In this document: piece by piece, positions 15,635 through 23,428 of the stretch
Position numbering within the stretch: position 1 is the stretch's first letter
How the letters are laid out: each line of letters begins with the position of its first letter
IMG/VR virus record: IMGVR_UViG_3300036795_000123
Location: 1 to 52,734 of that record
Length of the DNA: 52,734 bases
Origin: a virus
Direction: 5' to 3' (one strand)
Made by a program: the position numbers and the translations under genes
The notes under the pieces: model-generated
What the model saw: the letters and a program-made list of their open reading frames with translations, nothing else
The model's database searches: none
What the model was told of the DNA's origin: nothing

Positions 15635-16008
15635 GGGCTCGCTTTCGTGGTTAAGTCTTCTAATCGGCGAACTACTTTCACGCAGCGGGCCATGTCCTGC
15701 GCGTGCAACGCGGCGAACGCTTCGATAAGCAATTCGTTGTTCACCAGCATCACGCTCTCGCCGTGGGCCACCTCGGCCTCGGCCATCAACTCAAAGATGC
15801 TGCGGCCGATGAAATGGAACTCGTAAAGAGACATCCGACGTGCGTCTTCTTTTGCTGCGCGGGCGTCGGGGGGTGTTGTAACCAATGTGTCGTAAAAATT
15901 TTTAGCGTCGGGCCAGTTGCCACGAAACAATTCTACCACATCTGTATCACTGTATCTCTCACGAATTACCCATTCTTGGCCTTCTTTTCCGATGCTTGCG
16001 CTACTCAT
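15631..16008 (-). CDS. Hypothetical helical protein
   Basis: 125 residues from ATG 16008, which has a CGGAG ribosome site; the frame continues further upstream without support. Mostly helical and acidic (GRSIFELMAEAEVAHGESVMLVN region). Coupled to the next gene by ATGA. No family recognised. Confidence 0.65.
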   Translation of the reverse strand: MSSASIGKEGQEWVIRERYSDTDVVELFRGNWPDAKNFYDTLVTTPPDARAAKEDARRMSLYEFHFIGRSIFELMAEAEVAHGESVMLVNNELLIEAFAALHAQDMARCVKVVRRLEDLTTKASP

Positions 16009-16063
16009 GGGACTACTCCGTTTGTTTGTTTTTGCCGTTATTCTAGTGATGACGTGGGCCTTT

Positions 16064-16285
16064 TTAGTAACCAAGGCCGATTTCTTCTTTGACTCGGCGG
16101 CGAGCGGCAACTGCTTCTGTTGTGAATTGCCCAGCAAAGCACATGATTTCGAGCGCAGCCCCTACTAAGATGTTCGCATCTTGTAAGTCCCCGGGGTTGT
16201 GCGCGGCGTTTAGGCGCACATTTTTGTAATTATCGATGGATGATTCGAGGATCTGGTTGGCGTATGCTTGGCTCATGTTGTTCAT
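16064..16285 (-). CDS. Small helical hypothetical protein
   Basis: 73 residues, first gene of the minus-strand cassette, with CGGAG seven bases before ATG. Helical (ANILVGAALEIMCFAGQF). It is divergent from the prohead protease, sharing the regulatory gap 16286-16472. No family recognised. Confidence 0.6.
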   Translation of the reverse strand: MNNMSQAYANQILESSIDNYKNVRLNAAHNPGDLQDANILVGAALEIMCFAGQFTTEAVAARRRVKEEIGLGY

Positions 16286-16357
16286 GTTGCGCTCCGTTGT
16301 TGCTCTACCTACTCATTAAATATAGCACGCGGTTTGATTTCCGCAAGCGAATAATCA

Positions 16358-16428
16358 ATGCCTTGATCCAACTTAGTTTCTAAACAAATTCAACGACTTA
16401 ACCTAGTTTAGCACATGCCTTGATCCAA
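16358..16428. repeat. 14-bp direct repeat in a divergent promoter gap
   Basis: ATGCCTTGATCCAA occurs at 16358-16371 and 16415-16428, 57 bp apart. The surrounding gap is AT-rich and separates the minus-strand cassette from the protease-capsid operon. The two copies probably bind one regulator or carry paired promoter elements (TTGATC in each). Confidence 0.55.
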
Positions 16429-16472
16429 ATACTTCGCAGGTTTTACTGGACTTCCAGGTTATTAGGGAGGGG

Positions 16473-17759
16473 ATGCCTGATCGTGTCTCAAGGGCCAGTT
16501 TTGCGAAAAGTAGTTCAAAAGACGTAGCCCTTTCAAAAGCTGCAGATCTGACACTCGACCCGGGCGAGGTGGGGGTTTCGTCGCGCACGGCCCCCTTCAT
16601 TATCAGCACCGAGGCGGTCGATCGTGATGGTGACACGCTAGCCCTAGATGGCTGGGATCTCGCCGATTATAAAAACAACCCCGTCATTCTCTTCGACCAC
16701 AACCCCACGTGCCCTATCGGCAAAAGCTTGTCTGTTTTCGTCGAAGACGATGCCTTGCGCGCCGTGGCGTGGTTCATCGAAAAAGATGCGCTCCCCGACA
16801 ACGTCCCGGACATTTTCAAGCTGATCGAAGCGGACGTTCTGCGCACCGCGAGCGTTACTTTCCTCCCCCTCGAATTCACCCAGGCCCTAGACCGCGCATC
16901 CAACTCCCCGTGGGGCATCCCCCCGATGAATTTCAAGCGTCAGAAGTTGCTTGAATGGTCGGTGGTGTCGGTGCCCAGTAACCAAGAGGCCTTGCGCCAG
17001 GCGAAAAGTCTCAAGGGGGTAGACTGGCGCGGCTACAATCAGTGGATCGAGCGCTCACTCGATGAAGCGGCTTACCCCCTCGCTGCCCCGCGCGTGGAGT
17101 ACGAGAAAACTCACGCCGTGGTGAAGAGTTTTCTCACTACCGCAAAACCGAAAGTCGCTCCCGTCGCGGGGGCTACGGACAACTCCTCCATGAAAACAAG
17201 CAAGGCGGGCAAAGTGCTGAACAAAGACAATTTGAACCGGTTGAAGGCGGCGATGAAGCATGCCGATACGGCCGAGGATTGCCACACGAAAGCTCTTGAG
17301 CTGCACGACAAGGGTTTGAAGCATCTCGCCTACTGCGCCGATCACATGAAAGCCATCATGGATTCGCACGACAGTGCGACCGATAAGGATGGCGATGGTG
17401 ATGGTGATGAGGGTGGCGACTCGGGAGATTCCGACAACACGGGCAAAAAAGACGCGGGGCAACAGATCGTGGATGAAGGCTCGGGGGCCGGTAACGGCAA
17501 GCCGGTAGGCGAGGTCAAGCCGGATCTGCCCGATTCGGAAGACTACTACCAGCAATATGGCAAGGCCGCCGGGGCCGGGAAAAAGGACGCGGACGTGCTT
17601 GCCCGAGCCAAGGCCATCATCCGCGGCACACCGGCTGCCCCGGCCGCGCCGGTGGTCGAACAAGAGCCGTACACCGAGGCCGAACTAGCGGAAGGCCTTC
17701 AGATCGCGCTTGAGCGTCAACATCAAAAACATCTGCGCACCTTGCGCGGCCAAGATTAA
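16473..17759 (+). CDS. HK97-type prohead protease with long scaffold-like tail
   Basis: 428 residues; the protease domain is residues 30-190. It has SVDRDGD-like TEAVDRDGDTL, catalytic His76 (FDHNPTCPIGK) and Ser127 (TASVTF), and the family strand WSVVSVPSN. It should cleave scaffold and capsid N termini during maturation. The C-terminal 230 residues are rich in Lys, Asp and Gly, including a DGDGDGDEGGDSGDSD run, and probably serve as internal scaffold. The ribosome site is GGGAGGGG before ATG. First of the capsid operon. Confidence 0.9.
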   Translation: MPDRVSRASFAKSSSKDVALSKAADLTLDPGEVGVSSRTAPFIISTEAVDRDGDTLALDGWDLADYKNNPVILFDHNPTCPIGKSLSVFVEDDALRAVAWFIEKDALPDNVPDIFKLIEADVLRTASVTFLPLEFTQALDRASNSPWGIPPMNFKRQKLLEWSVVSVPSNQEALRQAKSLKGVDWRGYNQWIERSLDEAAYPLAAPRVEYEKTHAVVKSFLTTAKPKVAPVAGATDNSSMKTSKAGKVLNKDNLNRLKAAMKHADTAEDCHTKALELHDKGLKHLAYCADHMKAIMDSHDSATDKDGDGDGDEGGDSGDSDNTGKKDAGQQIVDEGSGAGNGKPVGEVKPDLPDSEDYYQQYGKAAGAGKKDADVLARAKAIIRGTPAAPAAPVVEQEPYTEAELAEGLQIALERQHQKHLRTLRGQD

Positions 17760-17771
17760 GGGAAATCAACC

Positions 17772-19133
17772 ATGGCAGCCGTAATGGAAAAAGCGCCGCG
17801 CGCTGAACAGATCGCGGATTACTTGGAAGAGCATCTCGGCAAGGACATTGCCGCGAAAATGAAGGCTTCGACCGCGCTCGCGCGAGAGCAAAACAAGGCG
17901 GAGGGAATCGACGCTTTCACGGCGAGTGCCGAGCGCACCAATGCGTCGGGCATCACGCTTACCGAGCGCCGTAAGGCCTTCGCGCAAAAGTTCAAGTCGC
18001 AGGATTCGCGCGATTCGCAGATGGAGGATACCGAGCTGGGTTACTTCATCCGCTCGGTAGCGAAGACGGGTCACGCGTTCACCCCGCAAAACTTCGAAGC
18101 GGCCATGATGGGTTTCGATCCATCGAAGGTGTGCATCGAAGCGTGGCGCAAACATAACAAGTATCTCGGCGACAAGGGCTACCACCAGAAAGCCCTGGGC
18201 GAGATCGCCTTCATCGATGGCGGCGCGATCGTCCCGCCTCAATTCGTCACTGAGGTGATCGAGTTCCTTCGCGCCAAGGTGGTCATCCGCGCCTTGGGTG
18301 CGCGGGTTATCCCGATGCCCAAGGGCAACATCACGATGCCCTTCGCAAGCACGGGCATCGTGGCGTCGACCGTCACAGAAAACACCGTCACGCCATCGTC
18401 GCAACCCACATTCAACACGTTCCAGCTTATCGCCAAAAAGCTGCGTGCGTTGACCCCGATCAGCAACGAATTGCTTAGCGACGCGTCCCCCGAGGCCGAT
18501 CAGTTCGTTCAACAGGACATGGTCGCCGCGATCCGCGTGTTGGAAGATTTCAACATGCTGCGCGGATCGGGTTACGCTGGCAGCATGCGTGGCCTGCGCA
18601 ACTTGGCGCAAACCAACTTGCTCGCCACCAATGCGGCGGGCACCGCCGGTAGTTCGACCACGAGCGAGATCATCAAAGATCTTATGCTTATGTTGTCGGG
18701 CGTGGAGGGGCTGAACATCACCATCGAAAACGGTGGTTGGGTGTTAGCTCCCCGGGTGAAGAACGCGTTGATGTCGTTGCGGGATGGCATCGGCAACTTC
18801 TATTTCAAAACAGAGATGTTGCAGGGTCGCCTATGGGGCCACAATTGGGGCTCGACCACCGCGCAACCCGTCAATCTTGATACCACCAGCGGCGCGCTGT
18901 CCGGGAAAGAGTCGGAAGTGCTCTTCGCGGACTTCGACAAGGTCATCATCGGCGATACTCAAGAGCTGATGATCGAGCCCTTCCGCGGTGGCGCGTACTA
19001 CGACGGGTCGACGATTCAATCCGGTATCTCGAATGATCAGACCGTGATCGTGGGTCAGACCCGTTCGGACATCAACGAGCGGTACCGCGGCGCATCCATC
19101 GCAAACCTAACTCGCGTTACGTGGGGAGCCTAA
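17772..19133 (+). CDS. Major capsid protein, HK97 fold
   Basis: 453 residues. The N-terminal ~110 residues are charged helix, the usual delta domain removed by the protease. The HK97 core follows, with GGAIVPPQFVTEVIEFLR, MPKGNITMPF, LTPISNELLSDASP and the E-loop/P-domain features, and ends NERYRGASIANLTRV. Twelve bases after the protease stop with ribosome site AAGGGAAA. It forms the icosahedral shell. Confidence 0.93.
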   Translation: MAAVMEKAPRAEQIADYLEEHLGKDIAAKMKASTALAREQNKAEGIDAFTASAERTNASGITLTERRKAFAQKFKSQDSRDSQMEDTELGYFIRSVAKTGHAFTPQNFEAAMMGFDPSKVCIEAWRKHNKYLGDKGYHQKALGEIAFIDGGAIVPPQFVTEVIEFLRAKVVIRALGARVIPMPKGNITMPFASTGIVASTVTENTVTPSSQPTFNTFQLIAKKLRALTPISNELLSDASPEADQFVQQDMVAAIRVLEDFNMLRGSGYAGSMRGLRNLAQTNLLATNAAGTAGSSTTSEIIKDLMLMLSGVEGLNITIENGGWVLAPRVKNALMSLRDGIGNFYFKTEMLQGRLWGHNWGSTTAQPVNLDTTSGALSGKESEVLFADFDKVIIGDTQELMIEPFRGGAYYDGSTIQSGISNDQTVIVGQTRSDINERYRGASIANLTRVTWGA

Positions 19134-19139
19134 AAGCCA

Positions 19140-19652
19140 ATGAAACAAACAGAGATGTTCAACTTTGGCGCTTTGACGCGTCCGTATCCGGCCCTGATCG
19201 TCACCGCGGCTACCAGTGGTGTCGCGATTACGGCCGGGGACGTTTTAGACCGCTCCCTTATCGGTTACGCCGGTTCGGCGGCACTGGTGGTTGAAGGCTC
19301 GTATACCATCGCATCCGGGGCCGCAGGGGATGCGATCGTGGTGGCGGGCACGGTCAGCACCTCGGCATCGCTCTCGAGCGGCGCACTGGTTACGCCGTCG
19401 ACGTTGAAGACATTCTCGGTTTCGGTACCCTGGGTGAGCAGCGCGACGCTCCGCCGGTACTGCATCGCCGTGCCGCTTGGTTTCAACTCCGCGAACGAGT
19501 ATATCCAGCTCAGTTCGTTGACGTTGACCGCCACCTCGGCCGGCGGGACGTACTCGGCACTGACGGCGCGCGCGGTGTGGGCCACCGGTGGCGAGTATTC
19601 CACGCCAGATCCGCTTTTCAATTCCGCGGGCTATCTCAGCTACGGTACATGA
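19140..19652 (+). CDS. Putative capsid decoration or head protein
   Basis: 170 residues, beta-rich and Ser/Thr/Ala-rich, directly after the capsid gene, where decoration proteins are often encoded. No Cys/His catalytic pattern. No family recognised; role inferred from position. Confidence 0.6.
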   Translation: MKQTEMFNFGALTRPYPALIVTAATSGVAITAGDVLDRSLIGYAGSAALVVEGSYTIASGAAGDAIVVAGTVSTSASLSSGALVTPSTLKTFSVSVPWVSSATLRRYCIAVPLGFNSANEYIQLSSLTLTATSAGGTYSALTARAVWATGGEYSTPDPLFNSAGYLSYGT

Positions 19653-19667
19653 TTTAGGGAGTTCGGT

Positions 19668-20048
19668 ATGGCAGACGAAAAAAAGAACCTTGAGAAGTTT
19701 AACAAGAAACGGATCTCGTGCCTGTTCATTAAGGACTTCGAACAGTACAACGCCGGCGAATCGGCTGTGTTCGATGCCCAGGTGGCTCACGCGTACAAAA
19801 AGCGCGGGGCCGTCGAGTTCAATGAGCACGAGGTTCAGAATGACAGTAACCTCATGGGACTTCTTTCGGGGCAAAACAGCGGTGGGTTTGGTGTGCCGGA
19901 GCCCATGTCGGATGAGAAAGTTTCAGCGTTGATCGACAAGCTGCTAGACGAAAAACTCAAACCCTTGTTTGAGCTGCTCGACAAGTCCGACAAGGATAAG
20001 GTCAAGCCGGAAGACAAGGAACCTCTCAAGGGTGCGGTTAAGAAGTAG
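19668..20048 (+). CDS. Head-region hypothetical protein
   Basis: 126 residues, ribosome site GGGAG. A beta-like N-terminal half (KRISCLFIKDFEQYNAGESAVFD...AHAYKKRGAVEF) resembles small phage head proteins, followed by a charged Lys/Asp helix. Could be a head-tail joining or decoration accessory. Confidence 0.6.
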   Translation: MADEKKNLEKFNKKRISCLFIKDFEQYNAGESAVFDAQVAHAYKKRGAVEFNEHEVQNDSNLMGLLSGQNSGGFGVPEPMSDEKVSALIDKLLDEKLKPLFELLDKSDKDKVKPEDKEPLKGAVKK

Positions 20049-20067
20049 GGGGTCAACGAGGTGATGC

Positions 20068-20751
20068 GTGGCGAGCGATCCGAGAATGTTGACAACAGTA
20101 ACGCGCTTGCAGGCGGAGCTGAAAAACACGGCTAAAGTTATGGCCGCATCGGTGGAACTCGCCGCGATCATCGTTGAAGTTTCCTGGGATCTGGCATCAC
20201 GCTGTAACCGAGAGTTCTACTACGCCAGCAACGTGGTAGAATATGTCGCCGGTTTCGCTTCGACGAATCTTCAAGTCAGCAAGCATTGTCCGATCGATGT
20301 CACGCCGCCCGCCACCGTCGCGGTTACGTTCGATGGTGGGCCGATAGATCCGAACGTTTACACGATCCCAGATCCTGGGTTGGGTTTCATCTACAACCGA
20401 ACGGGGTGGTACTGGACAGCATCGCTGTTGCCCAACGTGCAGCAAGATCCGTTCGCGGGCTACGAGAATCGGCTCTATCAAATAACCTATTCGGGTGGGT
20501 GGGTGACGCCGCAGCAAGCCCTGGATAACCCAGCCGATCCTATTTTGAGTGTGCGTACGTTGCCTTTCGATATCGAGCGCGCGTGCTTACTGTGCTGCGT
20601 GATGTGGTACCGCATGCAAGCCCAGAATCCGCTGTTCAAGAGCGAAAGGCTGATGTCCTATTCCTACACCCTCACGGAAAGCATGGAGATACCTTTCGTG
20701 GAGGGGGTCGTGGCCCGCCGCCGGCGCACGGGGATGAGCGGGAGCGCCTAA
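20068..20751 (+). CDS. Head-tail connector (adaptor) protein
   Basis: 227 residues from GTG 20068, with GAGG six bases before it. Position and layout match gp6-type adaptors: an N-terminal helical part, a surface-exposed insert with NVYTIPDPGLGFIYN, then YSGGWVTPQQ...LPFDIERACLLCCVMWYRMQ, the helical element seen in connectors. It should bind the portal base. Confidence 0.65.
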   Translation: MASDPRMLTTVTRLQAELKNTAKVMAASVELAAIIVEVSWDLASRCNREFYYASNVVEYVAGFASTNLQVSKHCPIDVTPPATVAVTFDGGPIDPNVYTIPDPGLGFIYNRTGWYWTASLLPNVQQDPFAGYENRLYQITYSGGWVTPQQALDNPADPILSVRTLPFDIERACLLCCVMWYRMQAQNPLFKSERLMSYSYTLTESMEIPFVEGVVARRRRTGMSGSA

Positions 20752-21075
20752 ATGGACTTGGAACACCTCCTTACGGACACGATCACGATCTCGGTGCGTA
20801 CCGGGCAGGATGCGCACGCGCAGTCGACCTACGCCGCACAAGTCACCGGGGTGGCGGCGCGCGTGGAAACTGCTTATGCCTTGAGCCTGACGCTGCATTC
20901 CACGGCGTTGGATTTCACGCATGCCATTTGCCTAGAGACGCCTCTTAACCCCAACGACCGGGTGTGGCTCGCTGGCGATGACATCACGTCCACGGACAAG
21001 GCGCGCATGGTGAAACGCTCCGCGTCCGCTTACACGGGGGACGATTCCTACACCCTCTACATGGCGTATCTGTAA
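20752..21075 (+). CDS. Head-closure (stopper) protein
   Basis: 107 residues, beta-rich (TITISVRTGQDAHAQSTYAAQ). Size and order after the adaptor fit the stopper ring that seals packaged DNA. It begins immediately after the preceding stop and ends in a TAATG overlap. Assigned mainly by gene order. Confidence 0.6.
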   Translation: MDLEHLLTDTITISVRTGQDAHAQSTYAAQVTGVAARVETAYALSLTLHSTALDFTHAICLETPLNPNDRVWLAGDDITSTDKARMVKRSASAYTGDDSYTLYMAYL

Positions 21076-21464
21076 TGGCACCGCTTAAGGGCAAGGAATG
21101 GTATCTCGCGCGCGTCAAGAAATTCACCGAGGATTTCCCCGGGGTCGTGGGCGATGCCATGTTTGAAGAGGCGACTAACATCGCTCGGGCGTCTCAAGAG
21201 CAATGTCCCGTTTACGTCGGTAAGCGATACCTCGGCGGTACGTTGCGCGCGAGTTTTTTCATGACCCAATCCGGGACAAAGGAAAATCCCAAGGTCATGC
21301 TAGGCTACGGCACGAAATATGCGGTGTACGTACATGAGAAAGTGGACGATCATCATCCGGTGGGTAAGGCTAAGTTCCTAGAAGATCCGATCATCGCCGC
21401 GCGCCCGATGTGGCTGCGGAACGTTTGGGCGCGGGCGAACAAAGCGCGGCTAGGTGGCAAGTAG
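21075..21464 (+). CDS. HK97 gp10-like neck protein
   Basis: 129 residues with the typical gp10-family signature: QEQCPVYVGKRYLGGTLRASF, then YAVYVHEKVDDHHPVGKAKFLEDP. These proteins join head and tail or complete the tail. Overlaps the previous gene by one base and abuts the next. Confidence 0.8.
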   Translation: MAPLKGKEWYLARVKKFTEDFPGVVGDAMFEEATNIARASQEQCPVYVGKRYLGGTLRASFFMTQSGTKENPKVMLGYGTKYAVYVHEKVDDHHPVGKAKFLEDPIIAARPMWLRNVWARANKARLGGK

Positions 21465-21932
21465 ATGCCATCCTTCCTACCGGCCGATGACGTGGCGGCA
21501 CAGATAGCTGGTGCGGGGCTCGGTTGGGCCCTGGCCACGAATCTGTTCGTTTCCGATGTGGCACCCTCCTATCAGACCGATACGAGCGCTACGGGCACAC
21601 CCAGCGCCTCGGTGTTCGTGCTGCTCGCGGGTGGTTACGACATCCCGACCCGCTATCAGCTCGACACCTACGCCAACGCGCCGAGCGCCACCCAGGCCCG
21701 TGAGCCGCGCGTCATGATCTACGTCCGCAGCCCCCGGCAACAGTACAACACGGGGATGGTATCGGCTCGCGCCGTGAAGGATGCGTTACACGATCAGCCT
21801 TTGCAAATAGGATCGTCCGGATCGTATTATGACGCGTGTCGAATCGTCGACGCGGAGCCCACGCTGTTATCCGAAACGGACAACGGCGAATTTTTGTTTT
21901 CGCTTAACTGTCACCTTTACCTAGACGCGTGA
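21465..21932 (+). CDS. Tail terminator / minor capsid-type protein
   Basis: 155 residues resembling the phage minor capsid family used as tail terminators: AGLGWALATNLFVSDVAP, then TYANAPSATQAREPRVMIYVRSP and a C-terminal NCHLYLD. It caps tail-tube polymerisation and docks to the neck. Confidence 0.7.
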   Translation: MPSFLPADDVAAQIAGAGLGWALATNLFVSDVAPSYQTDTSATGTPSASVFVLLAGGYDIPTRYQLDTYANAPSATQAREPRVMIYVRSPRQQYNTGMVSARAVKDALHDQPLQIGSSGSYYDACRIVDAEPTLLSETDNGEFLFSLNCHLYLDA

Positions 21933-21942
21933 GGTTCATACC

Positions 21943-22308
21943 ATGGCGGCAACACTTCTGACTCCCATACAAGGCGGCCCGTTCGGCGCGGCGGCAACTT
22001 TAGCTACCACCACCCCGGATGCTGTAAATGGAAATGCCTACGCTAATCCGGGTGGCACCCCCACGGTGTTGCAGATAACCAACGGATCGGGGTCGCCTAT
22101 CACCGTGACGTTCACGTACCCGAACACGCCTTATAACGGTGGGGGGAATCTCGCGGCGACGGCCCCCACGGTGGCCGCATCTGCTACAAAGTTTTGGCTG
22201 TTGGAACCATCGTTGTTCAACAACGCGAATGGCCAAGCCGTGTTCACCGTATCATCTGCGACCACGGTCACGTGCGCCGTGTACCAGTTCGTTCGCTCGC
22301 TTCCCTAA
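21943..22308 (+). CDS. Hypothetical tail-region protein
   Basis: 121 residues, beta-rich and low in charge (ITNGSGSPITVTFTYPNTPYNGGGNL), like small decoration or tail proteins. Lies between the tail terminator and tail tube genes. No specific family recognised. Confidence 0.6.
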   Translation: MAATLLTPIQGGPFGAAATLATTTPDAVNGNAYANPGGTPTVLQITNGSGSPITVTFTYPNTPYNGGGNLAATAPTVAASATKFWLLEPSLFNNANGQAVFTVSSATTVTCAVYQFVRSLP

Positions 22309-22334
22309 ACGAATGATGTGAAAGGAGTAGGACC

Positions 22335-22754
22335 ATGGCAAAGGCTTTAGGCACTATATCCGTAACACACGTGGGCACCGATGGCTCGACGTGGACGTTG
22401 CTCGGCAAGGTCAAAAAGATGGCCACGCCGATCAAGAATGAGCCGGTGGACAGCACCGATAACGATGACGGTGGGGCAAAGAGTAACCTCTACGGCGACG
22501 TGAGTTATGATGTTGACGCCACGTGCAACTACGATCCCGCAGATGCGGGACAGGCCGTCTTGTCGAACGGTGCGTTGAATAAAACGACCGTTTACTTCCG
22601 TCACCGGCCGCGCGGTACCGGTACGGGCCTACCGCAGATTTCGGGGCAGGCCGTGCTCGCAACGGCGGACATCTTCACCACCGAGCACGACAAGGTTGCG
22701 GAGTTCGCAATCAAAGGTTCGTCAACGGGACTGTGGACGCAAAGCAATCAGTAA
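22335..22754 (+). CDS. Major tail tube protein
   Basis: 139 residues with a very strong ribosome site (AAAGGAGTAGGACC). Pattern TWTLLGKVKKMATPIKNEPVDSTDN...YGDVSYDVDATCNYDP fits tube proteins of siphoviruses. Position just ahead of the tail chaperones supports it. It polymerises into the tail tube. Confidence 0.7.
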   Translation: MAKALGTISVTHVGTDGSTWTLLGKVKKMATPIKNEPVDSTDNDDGGAKSNLYGDVSYDVDATCNYDPADAGQAVLSNGALNKTTVYFRHRPRGTGTGLPQISGQAVLATADIFTTEHDKVAEFAIKGSSTGLWTQSNQ

Positions 22755-22766
22755 CGGAGGGACTTT

Positions 22767-23183
22767 ATGCCACACGTATCAGAGATAACGATCCCGATCG
22801 CCACGCCGCAAGTATTGAAGGTGACCTTCAACAACACGGCGTACAAGAAAATCAAAGAGCTAACGGGCGTTAGCGTGTTCGAATTTCAGGACATGACGAA
22901 AATTCAGGATCCGATACTGCTAACGGCGGTCTTATTTGCCGGTACGCGTAAGCACCACCACAACCTGGATTTAGAAAACCTGAATGATTGGTTAGATGAA
23001 GTCGACACCGCGGACTTGTTCAAAGTGTACGGCGAAATCATTCAGGCCCTGGGTGCGAGTTTTTTGGACCCGGACAAAAGGGCAAAGTTTCTAACCGAGG
23101 TGAAGGTAGCGAAAGCGAAGGTGAAGGTGGATGCGAAGAAAGTCCTGACGAACAGTGGGACCGATACGTCATCGGCGGCTTAG
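22767..23183 (+). CDS. Tail assembly chaperone, short form (G-like)
   Basis: 138 residues, located between tail tube and tape measure, where siphoviruses encode frameshifted chaperones. It has a helical core (YKKIKELTGVSVFEF, LNDWLDEVDTADLFKVYGE) and a Lys-rich tail. It would coat the tape measure protein during tail assembly. The frame ends at 23183, while the -1 frame continues open to 23428. Confidence 0.75.
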   Translation: MPHVSEITIPIATPQVLKVTFNNTAYKKIKELTGVSVFEFQDMTKIQDPILLTAVLFAGTRKHHHNLDLENLNDWLDEVDTADLFKVYGEIIQALGASFLDPDKRAKFLTEVKVAKAKVKVDAKKVLTNSGTDTSSAA

Positions 23184-23428
23184 AATCGGGCGTTACGTGG
23201 GCTGACTTTTGGGAGCATGACTACTACGAGGTGTCTCTCTACATACGGGCCTACAACGCACGCATGATGAAGCTGTTAGAAATCGGAGCGTTTCAGGTGA
23301 TGCATATTTACCGCGCGTTCACCGGCGATAGCGTTTCGATCGATCAGTTGCTTGGGCGTGGGACGCGCATCGATCTTGTAAACGACCCTATGGCGGCGAA
23401 TAGGCTGCGGGAGGTGGCGGATGGGTGA
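22767..23428 (+). CDS. Tail assembly chaperone, frameshifted long form (GT-like)
   Basis: Predicted by a programmed -1 frameshift from 22767-23183 into the frame ending at 23428. The -1 frame is open from at least 23039 and reads DEQWDRYVIGGLESGVTWADFWEHDYY just downstream of and across the zero-frame stop, then YNARMMKLLEIGAFQVMHIYRAF, a helical T-like domain with no good start of its own. The best slippery heptamer is T TTT TTG at 23060-23066; a later AAG AAA near 23143 is weaker. The end overlaps the tape measure start by 8 bases. Confidence 0.65.
23060..23066 (+). promoter_or_regulatory. Candidate -1 ribosomal slippery site
   Basis: T TTT TTG in the zero frame (AGT TTT TTG) lets both tRNAs re-pair after a one-base backward slip. 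It lies about 120 bases before the stop of the short chaperone, further upstream than in many phages. No obvious downstream pseudoknot was seen by eye. Confidence 0.45.

Noticed and set aside
15917-16168. 83-residue plus-strand frame with a hydrophobic stretch
   Set aside because: It overlaps two well-supported minus-strand genes and lacks a ribosome site; the hydrophobic run is the antisense of charged codons.
16286-16472. Integration attachment site in the 14-bp direct repeat gap
   Set aside because: No integrase or tRNA fragment was recognised anywhere; a regulator-binding or promoter repeat is simpler.
17388-17440. Asp/Gly repeat in the protease tail as a calcium-binding RTX-like element
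   Set aside because: The DGDGDGDEGG run is short, lacks the nonapeptide repeat, and sits in a low-complexity scaffold-like linker.
17055-17663. 202-residue minus-strand frame opposite the prohead protease, and a 281-residue one opposite the capsid gene (17766-18611)
   Set aside because: Both are antisense to genes with clear family motifs; long antisense frames are expected from the high third-position GC.
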